From NCBI RefSeq assembly GCF_964340395.1, contig NC_135565.1, forward strand, positions 16,166,209-16,230,208: DNA of 64,000 nucleotides. Direction: 5' to 3'. Below are positions 34,097 through 47,613 of the stretch, in pieces. The DNA is from Glandiceps talaboti (lineage: Eukaryota; Hemichordata; Enteropneusta; Spengelidae). How positions within the stretch are numbered: position 1 is the stretch's first letter; each line of letters begins with the position of its first letter. Under the pieces are notes generated by a model. That model worked only from the letters and a program-made list of their open reading frames with translations, made no database searches and had not been told where the DNA came from. Made by a program: the position numbers and the translations under genes.

Positions 34097-35488
34097 CTTT
34101 AGTGTACCTTAATTCCCATACCTACCAATATTCGTGGAATAGCGCTATTTGAGGACTTTGTGAGAAAAGATTATAGTTATTAAAAAATGTTAGGTATCAA
34201 AACTATTTACAATACAAGCATTCATAAGCATGATAGCATTCATTACGAAACTGTGATGCAGATGTACGTATAATGTATATCACTTTGTCAGACCATACAC
34301 GTGATACCTAGGCTGGCAGACGGTGCATGGGTCTAGATTACTGACATGCCCCTCAACACAGAAAGGGACGACTTACTCCGTATGCATGCAGGACTAGGGC
34401 AGGATGTGATGTATAAAATTAAAGGCTCAGTCATCGAGGGACAACGGACTCGAATGAGAAATTATTACGCAATTTCGTCCAAATGATGTCATTTCAATAA
34501 ACTTACAGAAATATGTACATGAATATTATACGATGTAGGAGGCACGTGTACCTATCCTCGGTAGTTTAGATCAACTCGTTATAAAAATTAACAACTTAAG
34601 TCAACTCGTAAAAATTTAACAGCTTCAAGTCAGGCGGAGTAAGTCGGGACTTGATTCTGATATTCTCCCTTCGAGACAACGTCAGATGCAAGTCCCGAGT
34701 TACTCCATCTGCAAGCAGAATTAATTAACAACATAACACGTACTATATTACGATGCACAGCGCTGACGTCTTTGCAGACGAAGCATGCATGCGAAGTCCA
34801 TCCTCTCCTCTGCAAAGAGAACTGAGTACTGGACTAGTGATTTGTTTTACCTTGTTGTGAATCCGTACGCTCTCAGCTCTCTGGTCCAGTTGCATGTGAA
34901 GTAAATGGTTCTTTTTACCCGAATGTAACATTCAAAGAAGTTATCTGTTGGTTCTTCAAGTAAATGGGAATATATTTAGCACAACTTGGATGCCATCACG
35001 TTTGGTCACTCTGGGGACTCGACCCTGGCTGTTTATGTACGTATGTATACAAAATGTGATGCAATTAGAAGTTTTACAAAAAAGTTGAACCGATTGGACA
35101 AAATGTCATTATCTCAGCCAATCGTATATGACGTTACAGAATATTCAGAGAACAGTCTACTATGCAATAGATGTGAGTGAATACCTTTCCCATTAACATA
35201 CCAATCACCGTATAGTTTTTTTCTGTACACATAAAAATACATTCCTTTTTAGTATATTAATAATAATAAGTAATGATATTAAATGTCCAATTGATGACTT
35301 TTTGACAAATTTCCATACAAAGTGACACAAGACTTTTCTCTAGGATGCAGTCACCCCTCTAAATGGTAGTATAACCGTCTACACTGCTTCCGCATAGACG
35401 TGGCCAGATTGACTTGTTCGGTGTGATGTCAAATCTAAATATTGTTGTAAACGTGAAAATTCATGATTAGCAACAGTTCTTGTTGAGA

Positions 35489-38400
35489 ATGTTCGAAATA
35501 ACAGATTATCAAAGTAAGTATTTTCGTTTGATTCAGTTAGTTGGTATTTATGAGCTTAAGGTACTTGTTATCTCGTGCGTAGAAAACACGTTCACATCTG
35601 GACGTACATGTTGTTCGCTGTTGTGACAAGCGAACCGCCTATCTGTACGCCACATTCAATCGCTAACCGTTATAGCATAGCGTGTACAAATGGTGGTACC
35701 TTTATTATTACGTTTTCTGTGACGAAAATGATATCAGACGAGAAAAGGTTGTTTCATTTTGTGCATGACTCCTCACTGTACTAGCCTTATCGAAACCCCT
35801 AACCCTACTAATAGTCAAACAGCTGTTTGATCCATCCGGATTCCGTGTCAATGGGTTCAAGATAATAAAAATAATCAAATTCAGGTCACACTACGGATAA
35901 TAATTCAGCCTTTCACCACCATTTTGTCACCGTCAGATTTATAGATAACCCAGCTAATGAAACATATTTTTTGTAAAATGAAATTCTTTCAACAATGGTT
36001 TGTATAACTATTACTATAAGTATAATAGTATTAGTAATACACATCCTGTTTTGTATGAAAGGTAGAAATCCTCTTGAAATATTAAAGTAGATACGAATAT
36101 GTGTGACGTTTAATAAGATAAAACCCCATGACTTCAGAGACAAACTTATCCACCTGTTGGAACGTGTGTGTGCACTGTAGTCCTTGCAAATAATATCATA
36201 ACTAGGCAAAGCCCATAAGCTCGCGCAGGGTAGATTCAGTTGTGACCGGCTGCCTGGGCCAGGGTTGATGATACACTTGATTTGGGTCATTTGCCAGGGG
36301 TATTGACCATCAAAATTTATTTTATTGAATGACAACTAATTCTCTGACATGGACGAGAAGTAAAGCAAGTCAACACTCTATGCAGTTGTTGGTTTCAAAA
36401 ACCATCATAGCCATTAGATTAATATTGTTCATTTTCAATCAGCCAACTTATCATAGACCCTCCACCAACGTACATTGGTCTTTGGACAAATCAACTCGAT
36501 GATTTAGGAATGTTACTGTATCAACAAACATAGGGAAGTAGATATTCTTTTTAATACATGTAAAAAAACAATTATCGACAATATAAATGTCAAAACCACA
36601 CTTCCACAACCCGGAAATTAAACTGCGCTATGTCACCAGTGGTCCGTATCGCGTACCGCCGTGCATCAGACTTCCAAATAGTGTAACAATTTCTCCTTGA
36701 GGTACAGTGATGCCTCGATACTCGTTACAATGTTACGATAATCGTGCCAACAGGCCTACTGTTACAATATTGCAATACATGGTGATGTTATGTCGCCTAT
36801 GATATACGATGATACGGTAGCACGTGGAGAATGCACGTAGTATATGGAAGGTGCATGCGTAGTCAGTGCGCGCCGCAATGCATCATTGGGAGAACCACCA
36901 AATTTTTTCGCATAGTATATACGACGCGCATGCGTACTAGGCATTGAGCCGCTTCGCGGCAGCTTTGCTGCCGCTGCGCGAGCTAATACTTGTCTGGGTG
37001 CAGTGTACCCTCTAATGATAGCTAAATTTTGTTTTGAGTCAAAATGAGACAAACTGGCATTTCTTGTGAGTCGCCACATAATAAGAGATAGGGGAACACC
37101 AAATTTTGGTGCGTCACTAGAAATTGTGTGCGTCAGTGGCGTGTCAAATTGGATTAAAGGGCACACTGTCCGGGTGCTATATACTGCAGTTCTCACCAAC
37201 AGGTGCCCATGAAGCTGCTACACGTGTGTTACAGAGAAACTGCATGTGTAAGGCTGTCAGACCAAAATGTTCATTTACAGAGTAATGGTTTATGTGTAGA
37301 TCTCGGTGATATAGCACCTCAATTTCATGTCCACTGTTCTATATTCATGTTACACTGTCAGTGTAAGTGATTGGTGATGCCACCTCCTCTCATTGGCATA
37401 TTCATTGACAGTGTCTTGGAAATGACATAAAATCATAACCTCTTGAGAAGATCTGGCATGATTATGTGTGTTCAAATTTGAAATGTTCAAATCCAGCATG
37501 ATAAGATCAAGTGCTCAGATGATCGCTCTTTGCACCACATGCGCATGCACACACACACACACACACACGCATGCACGCACACACACACCCATGCTTTATT
37601 CTCGCCTGCCACTTCCCAGATGCAAGTGTTCACGATAGGTTATTTTCTTCCAATAGTGTATGTTGGCAGTATCGGAACATAAACATTGGAGACGGATGTC
37701 TTTATTGTAGTCATTACATCGGAAATAATTGTAATATCCTTCTATTTCGTATCACCATACTGACAATTTTTATTCATTTGTCTCGTTTTCACAGAAATTG
37801 GCGTTGGCCTTACAGGATTTGGTGTCTTTTTCCTTTTCCTTGGAATTTTATTCTTTTTTGATAAAGGACTTCTTGCAATTGGGAATGTAAGTGATATTTC
37901 ACCACTTCGGTTATGAGGTGTTTGTATTGGTGTAAGAAGTATTATTATAAGTAGCCCAGAGACTTGGCTATATGGCTCAACAGAATATTCTATTGGATGA
38001 CATTGTCAAGCCAGATAGTCAAGTCTCAAGCCTATAGTTTAAGAAGTTTTATAGCAAAAATAACAAAGAATGGTTATAATGTGCCTGTACTCCGAAGAGC
38101 TCCAGGCGCAGACACACAACTACTAACAAAATGAAAGGATACAGACTGAGAAACAATTAGTAATAATAATAATAATAATCTGTATGCGTTCAAATAAATT
38201 CGGAAATTTGTTGAATGGTCGCCACAAGAGCAATGCCCTTGAAAACATTAGGAAGGATGCAGAGAGAAATGTAGCGCTCTCATGACTGTTGTTAATACTA
38301 CACCTGATGATCAGTGCACTGTCTAATAAAACACAGTTGCACTCATTATTTGTTGTGCAAGGAAATGATTAAAACTGGTATTTCTTGTTAGTGAACACAT

Positions 38401-39094
38401 AGTGAGGGGTATGGGACCACAGTGGTTGATATGTCATAAGAAATTGTTGTACATTAGTAAGTAACGTGTCAAATTGGTTTAGATTGCATACTGTTGATGG
38501 TATCCTTATTGATAAACATAAGACATCTTTGCAGTTTTGTGTTTCTGGTATGGTTTGAAAGCCTTAGTAACAGAGAGGAAATCTAGTTAGACTTGCATTT
38601 GTAGTTCAAATATATATTTCTGTACCATCTTTCCATCTTATGTATAACCTGGATGGATAACCCCTGTCAATGTGTGAATGACACACATAGATTTTACCTA
38701 CGTTTAACTTTGACAATTTGATAGATGTTTTTATTAACTTATCACATTTATTGTTGTTTTCTTACAGATACTTTTTCTTAGTGGTTTAGGTTTTATCATT
38801 GGTTTAGAAAGAACGTTTAGATTTTTCTTTCAAAAACATAAACTCAAAGGTAGTACTTTCTTCTTTGGTGGAATCTTAGTAGTTTTAGTTGGCTGGCCGT
38901 TGATTGGTATGATCGTTGAATTATATGGATTTTTCCTTCTTTTCAGGTAAGCAGTATTTGCGTTAATATTGTATGTAATATAATGTTTAATAAAGTATGC
39001 TAATAATTTACAGATAATGGTCTCTTTATAGCCATACAAATATAGTTTTGGTAGTACTGGAACTCTTTCTTGGTTGTAACTCGGAGTTTCACGC

Positions 39095-39138
<44 letters not shown>

Positions 39139-39907
39139 ATAGACCCTCCATGTTGATGGAGGGTGGGTATATGGTGTATGTACTTTGTTTAGTGTTTATG
39201 CAGTTCATGTTTATAGCTATATTGATAATTTATTGACCTCACATACATGTGTGATATGTCAGAAATGATATGTACATAATTTACACAATGTATATATATT
39301 TGTGTGTAAGACATAATAAAGAGTAAACAAGGATATCTTAATTATTTACAGAGGCTTTTTTCCCGTTGTTATAAATTTTATAAGAAGAATACCAGTTCTA
39401 GGCCTTGTATTGAGTTTACCAGGCATAAATCAGGTATTTATTTTTGGCTTTTATATCTAGTGATTCTTTTATTCTGACACTTTTCTTGCTATATCATATG
39501 GTTTGTTAGGGGTCCTAGCCATTTCCCAAGTCTCAACATTCCATACTGTAAAGTTCTTAAAGGGGAACACCACTCCAGGGAATAGAGACATTTATGTAAA
39601 CTATGGGTTCTGGAGAGTAATTTCATGATTTTACATCACCTGCATTACACATGAATTCCGAAAAACACCAAATGGAATAATTTCCAGTCTCATTTGGTGA
39701 GTTTTACTGTGGTGCCACATTGCTTCCTGGGAATCTGCAGAAATGCATATATGCAATAGATCAACAATGAATATTCATAGCACTTTCACTTAAGGTAATA
39801 AGCACTTAGGAGTCGTTAATTTCATTTCAAAATGTTGTAACTATAACACTGATATTTTTCTTTTACAGTTAGTAAGTGGTATGGAAGATACTCGTATTCA
39901 AGTTTGA
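35489..39907 (+). CDS. GOLT1B: Vesicle transport protein GOLT1/Got1 (5 exons, 138 aa)
   Basis: Got1-family membrane protein of ER-Golgi traffic. Exons: 35489-35513, 37795-37886, 38768-38946, 39352-39433, 39869-39907. They total 417 nt, giving 138 aa, the usual family length. Phases 1, 0, 2, 0 join cleanly and all introns are GT-AG. The 25-nt first exon encodes MFEITDYQ plus one base; joined to exon 2 it gives TDYQKIGVGLTGFGVFFLFL, matching the conserved family N-terminus. Later landmarks are FFDKGLLAIGN, GLERTFRFFFQKHKLKG, GWPLIGMIVELYGFFLLF and RGFFPVVINFIRRIPVLG. Four hydrophobic segments fit the Got1 topology. Introns 1 and 2 each contain an hAT-like MITE, intron 3 a GT tract with a CATAGACCC copy, and intron 4 a family-A MITE. 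Whether it is the 1A or 1B orthologue cannot be resolved, since that split is a vertebrate one. Confidence 0.95.
36452..36485. repeat. Degenerate CATAGACCC hairpin
   Basis: 'catagaccctccaccaacgt' is followed by 'acattggtctttgg', a decayed member of the 19377 family. It lies in GOLT1 intron 1. Confidence 0.5.
37001..37168. mobile_element. hAT-like MITE in GOLT1 intron 1
   Basis: The ends are CAGTGTACCCTCTAATG and 'taaagggcacactg'. It is flanked by 8-bp near-identical sequences, 'tctgggtg' left and 'tccgggtg' right, as expected of an hAT target duplication. The 145-codon minus-strand frame over this element (36762-37199) is not regarded as a gene. A GC-rich imperfect palindrome (36940-36985) precedes it. 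Confidence 0.75.
38312..38493. mobile_element. Degraded hAT-like MITE in GOLT1 intron 2
   Basis: The same family as 24253 and 37001, with decayed ends 'cagtgcactgtctaat' and 'gattgcatactg' and the shared internal 'atttcttgttagtg' and 'cgtgtcaaattgg'. The flanks 'ctgatgat' and 'ttgatggt' agree at 6 of 8 positions. Confidence 0.6.
39097..39173. repeat. (GT)n tract followed by a CATAGACCC hairpin copy
   Basis: About 20 GT units (39097-39137) in the sense direction of GOLT1 intron 3, directly followed by 'catagaccctccatgttgat' and 'ggagggtgggtatatgg', a member of the short hairpin family. Confidence 0.8.
39557..39819. mobile_element. MITE family A copy in GOLT1 intron 4
   Basis: Starts TTAAAGGGGAACACCACTCC and contains the family landmarks 'aaactatgggttctgg', 'caacaatgaatattcat' and 'taagcacttaggagt'. 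It ends in a decayed 'cgttaat'. It stops about 50 bp before the last GOLT1 acceptor. Confidence 0.8.
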
Positions 39908-40353
39908 AATAGCAGACCTGAAGATTGAAGGTGGAAATTGTTCACTCTGGATGTCACATGAATCTCTACTGTCCTGAGATGAACTTTATTTTTGTACATA
40001 TCACAGTTTATATTTATTAGCAATGTGCCAGTCAAAAACAAGATGATGTCCTGTGATATACTTTCTTATGAAAACTAAGAAATGTTTTAGATAGATTGTA
40101 ATGTTGTCATGTCAAGTTGTTGCTATCTAAATAATTGGCTGGATAATCAGGCAACCCAGTCTGAATGAAATGAAAATGAGTTGTTACATGTATAAGAATT
40201 AGTTCTTGTTTTATGACAAAGGGTACTGTTCTTATTACTTACAAGTTACAAGTAATATTTTGTCTTGTTTATGTTGACAGACTTTGTCAAACAGTCAGTT
40301 CTCTGGCATTATTGCTAGGTAAAGACTTGTGACACTTGTTCATGGTTGTTATT

Positions 40354-40720
40354 AGTCTCGGTTACCCAGACTCCCACCACTGGGGGCTCTGCCTCAGAGA
40401 CCTCCCCAAACGAGAGTCTGAGATTCAACTTGCCCACGCAGGAAGTAGCTTCTGGAGCAGTGCATCATGGGGAGTAGACGTCACATCCAACACTGCAGGC
40501 TGAACAATTTGGGTACCTTCCCTACAGATTATCACTTCTCAAGCAACTGTTATATATTAATTGCAACAAACAGGCCTCGTAAGCCCATTTTTTATGCTTG
40601 GAAGAAATGTACTGTGTGACTTGTGTCATGGGGTAGTTGGAACGTGGTTTTCACAGACTCTCGTTTGGGGAGGTCTCGTAGGCAGAGCCCCCAGCAGCGA
40701 GAGTCTGGGTAACCGAGACT
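40354..40720. mobile_element. 367-bp non-autonomous DNA element with ~66-bp TIRs
   Basis: The left end is AGTCTCGGTTACCCAGACTC and the right end is its exact complement. Homology continues inward, with few mismatches, through 'tgggggctctgcct' and 'gacctccccaaacgagagtc'. The interior is non-coding. Flanking 'ggttgttat' and 'ggttgtgat' could be a diverged target duplication, but they do not abut both ends exactly. Confidence 0.75.
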
Positions 40721-42169
40721 AGGTTGTGATACAAGAACTAATTATTACTTTTTTTACTGGCCCGATGAACGTATTTAAAGGAGAAATGAGTTATTATACA
40801 ATCTGGTTTACTAATAAAGCAATTGTCTTAGTAATTATTCTCCTCTGACATGAAAGAACTTGTTGTTATTATAAAACAATATTATTTTCATTATTTTTTT
40901 ATTTTTATTGATGTCATTTTGTTCCTGATTGTGTCTGTGTGACGTCAGTCAATTTCTATAACACCAGTCTCCAGAGCAGTGCATCAAATACATCAATCTG
41001 TATTTGTAGTAAAAAGTGCCTTGTAATCTGTAATGCTCTTGAAAATCAAAATCACCAATGTTTAACTTGACTTTTTGTCTACATCCTTAGTTCTATCCAA
41101 ATATAAAAGTTAGCCAACAATGAATAAATGGGGTACTCTGTGCTTTTGTTAAAGCGGTATCAGTAAGTAAAATGTACCTAGGTTCTCCACATATTGTACA
41201 TGAGCTCCCTGCTAAGTATTTTTGCTAAGGAAGATAAGTAGGCAAATTCTACATGGGTTCCCTCAAGTATTTTACCAGAGACTAGAGTTCCCCCACCCAA
41301 ACTTCCAGTAACCTGATTTAAAAATCTGTGTAACTTGTACAGCTTTCTTCCGGGTAACCAGGGTAACAAAATCCGAATGTAAACATGAATATTTTTGTCA
41401 AAGACAAAGTTTCGCTTTTTTTATGGATGACAAAAAAAAGTGGATACTTGTATTGTGTTACCATGTGTATTAATAATGCAATGCAACAGCCTCAAGAATG
41501 CCAACAATGTAGTCTGAGAAAGATAAGACCTAATATTGGCAGATTCCTCTAGTATAGAAAATACCAAAGTGTACAGTACAATATCTGTGACCAGCTATTG
41601 CAAAAGCTGAGGCTGATAAGTATTTATTTATGTAAGTTACACTGACTACTATTCTGTTGCAAAATTGACAATTTTTTTGGACTTTTGGGTTTTTTACAAC
41701 AATAAATATTACACTCGCAGTCAGAAAATTAAAGAAATATTTAAATTAGTGTAGTATGGCCATGTCGAAAAGATGTTGGCAAAACTTTGGGATTATTCGT
41801 CATAATTTTCTGACTCTGTGAGTAGCCATATTTCACATTTATTATTCACTTATACAAGGTTATGATACTTGCTTGTTATCATCAATGAGTGCTATTCCTG
41901 GGCCACATGTAATGTTCAGCCAGTCAGAATGTGTTTGTATCTTGATTTGTACAAAACTAACTTTCCTATTTCAGCCTTCAGCATTTGATAACTTCCCCCA
42001 CATTCAATGTGAAACTTTGTATCAGATTTTTGTAATAAAGCATAAATCAAGTATTTTTGACCAGCATTGTGATTTCTTGTTATAGTTAGTAGGTGGACAA
42101 GTGGGCAATACCTTAAATAATCATTTTATAAACAGTGTCAACCATTTAGATAGTAAACCAATAATTATA

Positions 42170-42420
42170 GGTGGAATGCTACGCTGGGAAATGTAGTCAT
42201 ATTCATAAACTATGGGTTCTGGAGAGTCATTTCGTGATTTTACATCACCTACAATTGCAGAGAAACATCAAGTTGATCTTGTGCCTTTATCGGGTATCTT
42301 TGCTGTAGGTCACAATGTATTATGCAAGTCGGTAGAAATTGAGTATTCATGGTTGAACAATGAATATCCATGATTCCTAAGTGCTTATTCATCTATTTAA
42401 CGGAGTGGCATTCCCCTGTA
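42170..42420. mobile_element. MITE family A copy
   Basis: Decayed start 'ggtggaatgctacgctggg', then 'aaactatgggttctggagag', 'tatctttgctgtaggtcac', 'gaacaatgaatatccatg', and the end 'ggagtggcattcccctgta'. Confidence 0.75.
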
Positions 42421-42519
42421 ACATGTAAGTAAACGGTACTGATATCTCAACAACCTAGCCCAACTTATATGGCTGTAGTGTATGTTGTCCCCCCCCCCCA
42501 ACACACACACACATGGGGA

Positions 42520-42600
42520 GGGGGAGGTTCAAGTGACAACAGTCGGAATCGAGTCAAGAACCCACACTTGCCATGCAAGCAGGGCTAACAAAAACCCAGT
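42520..42600 (-). repeat. Possible tRNA-derived (SINE head-like) sequence
   Basis: The complement reads 'ccctgcttgcatggcaag' followed by 'gtgggttcttgactcgattc', which resembles a tRNA anticodon arm and B box with an insertion. I do not call a functional tRNA. Confidence 0.25.
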
Positions 42601-43199
42601 GGCAGTATATAGATACATAATGTACATCTATCAACATGCCATGACTTTTGAACCCTATCAGTACATGTATATATTTTAAGTTTATATTTTTATACTGGGT
42701 ACAATTGCAGGGTATTTAGAATAGGAGTACACCAGTTTTGCATTTGCTTACGGCTAAAATATGGAGTGTTCACCAGAAGACTGTACATAACATATACATT
42801 TACAGCTTAAACAGATAGTGTTAGCCAAAAGGCTGTAAGTAACACAAAGCTGATTATTTGGCAAGTTGAGATTGTTCTTTTCCTTGCTAGATAAGAGAAC
42901 TTTTATTGCTGAACATGGCAGCATTGTGACTGGTTTTGTTTATGTTCATTCAATTGTTTAGACTCTCCTGTATTAAGCAGTAAAGTGTTGTTAGATTAAA
43001 TTAGATTAGATTACTTTATTGACCAATATGACTAAACATCAAAAAGGAATATGACTTGGTGTTGCTAAAACGATCTACAGCACATAACAAATACAGCATA
43101 ATTATTGACAAAGTAAAACAATGTAAACTTGCTTAGAGCAGTCCAGGTCACTTAGGCAAGACTGTGATCTTCACCAGATTCCTAATCCAACACAAGTCT

Positions 43200-43202
43200 T
43201 AA

Positions 43203-43233
<31 letters not shown>

Positions 43234-43350
43234 CTTTGACATCACAAGTCTCAAACACACACACAGTCTTTGACATCACAAGTCTCAAACACACACAGTC
43301 TTTGACATCACAAGTTAGTCTCACACACACACACACACACACACAGTCTT
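43200..43350. repeat. CA-based tandem repeat
   Basis: Three to four units of variable length combine a CA tract with 'agtctttgacatcacaag' and 'tctcaaacacac'. Confidence 0.85.
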
Positions 43351-46300
43351 TGACATCTCACTATGAAATTAAGTCTTGGACATCGACATTTAGTGAAATG
43401 TAATGAAGTCTTTTTTTATCAATAAAGCCACGAGTACATATAAAATTGATGAAAATACAAAACAGAATACTATAAACCTACCAGTAGACAAACTACAAGA
43501 AAGTAAGCTAAGGAGTTCTCTTAGTCTTACATTCAAAGTACAGGAAAGTTATAATAGTAAGCTAAGGAGTTCTGTTCAACTGCAGACTTGTGTACAATAA
43601 ACTGAACACAAGTGGGCATCATGTCTATTCTGTCTCCTGGTGGGATTTGTCATTCATTATGGCCATTCTTGCTAATAATGACCAAAGCAAATCACAAACT
43701 CAACTAGTACAGGGAGGAATAATAAGTAATAAGAAAGCTGTTTTCGCATACATGTGCGAGTGTGTGTATCTGGGGGTATTTGTGTTGATGTGTGTAGCTG
43801 TATAACCCTATGTGTATGTGTGTTTTTCGCAGTTTAGAAAGGATACCATGTCACGGCACCCTAAGCAAACCTCTTTCAAGATCAAAACCATTTAGGAGGG
43901 TGAAGTGACATGATGTACCTTACATTCTATGATTTAAGGTGTATGTGTATTTGTGTCTGCTTGTCTGTACAATTTATGTGTGTGTGTGTGTGTGTATACA
44001 TCTATGTTTTATTGTGCTTGTGTTTATGACTGTCCTTATGTGTCTGTTTTTATGTGTGTGTGCTTGTGTCTACTTTTGCCTTTGTGTCCTTGTGCATGCG
44101 TGTGTGTATGCATGTGTCTTGCATGTCTCATGTGAGATGTGTGGACTACTTACAACAAAACACCTAGTCAACAGATATCAAAAGTTGTCTAGCCTTGTTT
44201 ATGTTGCATGGGTGTATCAACATCATACATTGAATACTTTTACTAATTTTCCCTGTACTAATACTGGGTCCCTTCCTTATCCTTCAAAAACACTGCTACT
44301 CAGCAGCTGTATTTTTCAGCTGTGTTGATACCATTGTACATACTTTACCAACCTTTGTTTTGTCATCCAAATACAACAGTGGCACGCTCACTTTCAACAA
44401 ATTAAGACATACACATTATAACACAGTTGGTAAATGTTACAGTCGTCTTTTGGTGATTTGGCCATAATTACACTGTAACTGAGAAAGTGTAAACACTGGA
44501 AGTCTACATAAATGAAACACTGCCTGGGCTTTCCCAGAGAATGATCCATTCTTTTATAGGTAGTAAAGCTAGAAATTTGCAGGTCTAAATTCATCATGAG
44601 ATGTATTATCTGAGACACCACCCTACTGGTGTCAACATATAGTAATTGTATTATTTTTTTGTCTGTGTCGTAAGTTGTTGAAAATAAGCTCACCACTGTA
44701 ACCCCTCATGCGTAACAAACAAGTAGGTATAGTTGTTGACAGGTCAGTTAAAATGAACCACCTTGCATATAGTCAATGGAAACTACCTAATTTTCTGCAT
44801 GACTAACTGCATGTGGTCTATTTTAAGCAAACCTCTGATTTTTTCCATTGACATTGTTCTGCACTAATCATCTGTGTACTCTATTGGACTTTAATCTTTA
44901 TTTTTTCATGACTTCGTGAAGTCAAAGGTCACGACAGTCGATTTTTCCATAGAAATTGCACTAGACATCAGAGACTAGACCCTCAAGAATTACTGGGTCG
45001 GGCCAGGTCAGGATATATTTGGTCAAAAAAAGTACATCTGCAGAAACAAGTCTTACAATATGCATTCAAATATTCTAAAACTATCAGGTATATTTCCTTG
45101 CCACAGTGTTACTAGTTTGTATACTTTTACAGGAACAAAGGCAAGGACGGATTTCATTATGTTTACGGAACCAAAAAAGTGATTTTCACCAATTCTACAA
45201 AGCATGGCCTCTCTAGAATAGATTATAAAAATGGCAAATCTTAGTAGCTGAAAGGAGGCAAGCTGTATACTGGGGCAAAGTATTATGGGATATATATGCT
45301 AGAAGCTTATTTTCTTCTAACATCTAACAGCGATCCTCAGCACTGTGGCCAGTTTCAAAACGAGTGAGCTCCTAACATTGTTTTTTCCCATAATGCCTTG
45401 CCTAAGTGTACAGCTTGCCTATTCTTTCTGCATATTACACTACTGGCCAAGTTATATTAACATCTATTGCTAACAATGAAAGCGTTAATAAATATTTACA
45501 ACCGGTTTTTACTTTAACGTTATAAAAGGGGTGAAGGTGTGTTATACAGTTGTTGACAAAATAAGTATTATACAGTAATACGATCAGAGACATAGTATAT
45601 TGGCTATCAAACTACAAAGTAATACTTATTATTATTTCAGAACAGCTGGAAAATGGTGTCACATATAAATGTTGTTTAAAAGTCATTTGAGATGTAACTG
45701 GATACTTGGAAAAATCCACCAAAAATTACATTACTGCAAACTGTACAATGTTCTGATTTTAATTCTTAATAATATGCTGATTTTACCTTACATAGTAAGA
45801 AATGTATGCTGATGTTCCTGAGCTTGTATAATTTTTGAATTCTGAATAACAATTAGAGACCTAAATTAAAGACGTTAATGGGCAACAGACGTCTAATTCT
45901 GACGGACACATACTGGGGGTCCCACACTACGAAAATCTAGCCAGTGACTATGAGCCCTCAAATGGAATTTTGTTGACGAGCAAAAATTTACATGATTTAC
46001 TAAAGACAATTTCCCTAAGTCAACTCTTGCATTATGCAAATAAGCTAAATTCATCATGTGGTCAGAATTTGAGATGGATAGTAGTCTACACAGTGATGGA
46101 GATGTAATGCACCATATTTGTTGACAAACAAAAAAAGCACATGTATGGATGTGTGTATTTCCACTGCCTCTGAACTTTTTAGTCTACAACAAATTAGTAC
46201 TTATAAAGTATAGACCCACAATGGTTGTACATACAGTGTTGTCTGATAATACATAGATCACAAGGTAAATCATTTTGGAACAAAAATACTGAAAACTTTG

Positions 46301-46839
46301 CCACTGTCATAGCAACTGGGGCTCTAACAATGTCGTAGTAACAGTCAATTTTAATACTAGTAGTATCTCCTTCATGTCAAATACACGCATTCATTCATTT
46401 GAAAACACTGAAATATCCACTTCTCAAATCATTTATCAGTTGTCTATATTTCCTAACTGCTTGGATGTTGTCATATGGTGGACATCTTACAAGTCAGGTA
46501 TCGGGAACCTTTTCAAGGCTTTCATAGACAAAATGTTCTAAAAATTTCCATAATTTGTTGAACATTCCACAAGTGATTTTTAAAAATACATGAATTTCCA
46601 GGAGCACAACATCTGTGGACACAGTAATCTCCTTGAAGGTACACATCCTGTTTTCACATGACGCCCAAGACAGGTTATTGTATTTCTGTAGATTGTATAA
46701 TGTATATCCATGACTTCAGAGTACGCTGTACATGGTCCAAATGTTCCTGAGGTGGAATTCTATAGTAGAGCGCCACCAATGGTCAATGTGCCCATCAAAA
46801 CAGGTATACTTTAACAACAAATGTAGTAGAGCGCCGTCG

Positions 46840-46876
<37 letters not shown>

Positions 46877-47004
46877 TGTATAGCGCCAAAATCCAATATG
46901 ACGTAATGTTCTATGGTGCTGAACAGGAACAATAGTAGATCAAAATGTGTATCAAAACATGATTTAACTGATAGAAACTACAATTTATCTACATATCAAA
47001 ACAT

Positions 47005-47536
47005 CTAGTTATCAGAGGTGGGTTTCCTTTTTTTAAGTCTTGCTCTCCAGTCTCCTTGTATCGTAGTGAAATTTGGATTATATGCTGATGTACCACTGAA
47101 AGATACAAAGTTAGACAGATACAGTGTTAATGGCTATGAAGGCTTGGACCACATCATCACATCCACCATTTCAAATCTTACATGCAATAGTATGCCTTTG
47201 TATGCAAATGAGCATGATTAGTCCATATACACGCAATCACACCAGTGCAGAGTTTTTGTGGTTTTTTTGCGAAATTTGCTGTTTTGGATAAATAATTTAA
47301 TAACAGTGCCTCATGACCTCATGAGCACGACTGGTCTATATAAATGAAATCACGCCAGTGCACAGTTGTGTATTTTTGCGAAATTTGCATTTTTTTTTGA
47401 TAAACATATGTAATAATAACAAAACCTCATGACATATGACAGTGCAGGTACTCTGCATATTTACATTCATGTTTGCAACTGTTGCACACAGTCATGTAGA
47501 TACATGTATCTAGATTGCACCACACTATACTGTCAG

Positions 47537-47613
<77 letters not shown>

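Larger units (their letters stand above)
29485..35488. other. Intergenic region between Kelch gene and GOLT1
   Basis: The divergent starts of the Kelch gene (29484, -) and GOLT1 (35489, +) bound this 6-kb region. No coding sequence was recognised. It holds a LINE-type 3' end in minus orientation (31485-31560), a dispersed 'tatagcaccaaa' repeat (31710-31790), a 355-bp foldback MITE (32103-32457), a GGT microsatellite (33507-33552), a CATAGACCC hairpin (34066-34096) and a small inverted repeat (34631-34712, arms 'gcggagtaagtcgggacttg'). Confidence 0.5.
39908..47004. other. Intergenic region between GOLT1 and FNBP4 (convergent 3' ends)
   Basis: No gene recognised. The left part presumably holds the GOLT1 3' UTR. 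Other contents: a 367-bp TIR element (40354-40720), a MITE A copy (42170-42420), a possible tRNA-like sequence (42520-42600, minus), a LINE-like tail (43010-43090, minus), a CA-based 45-bp repeat (43200-43350), TG-rich low-complexity sequence (43740-44120) and an AATC repeat (46839-46871). Frames within 43939-44328 are TG-repeat translations. Confidence 0.5.

Noticed and set aside
35727-35753. ATGATATCAGACGAGAAAAG as GOLT1 exon 1, resembling the vertebrate MIS start
   Set aside because: Its donor phase does not fit exon 2, whereas 35489-35513 gives MFEITDYQK in the right phase with a consensus gtaagta donor.
36762-37199. A 145-codon minus-strand ORF
   Set aside because: It overlaps an hAT-like MITE and GC-rich palindromic sequence and has no domain resemblance.
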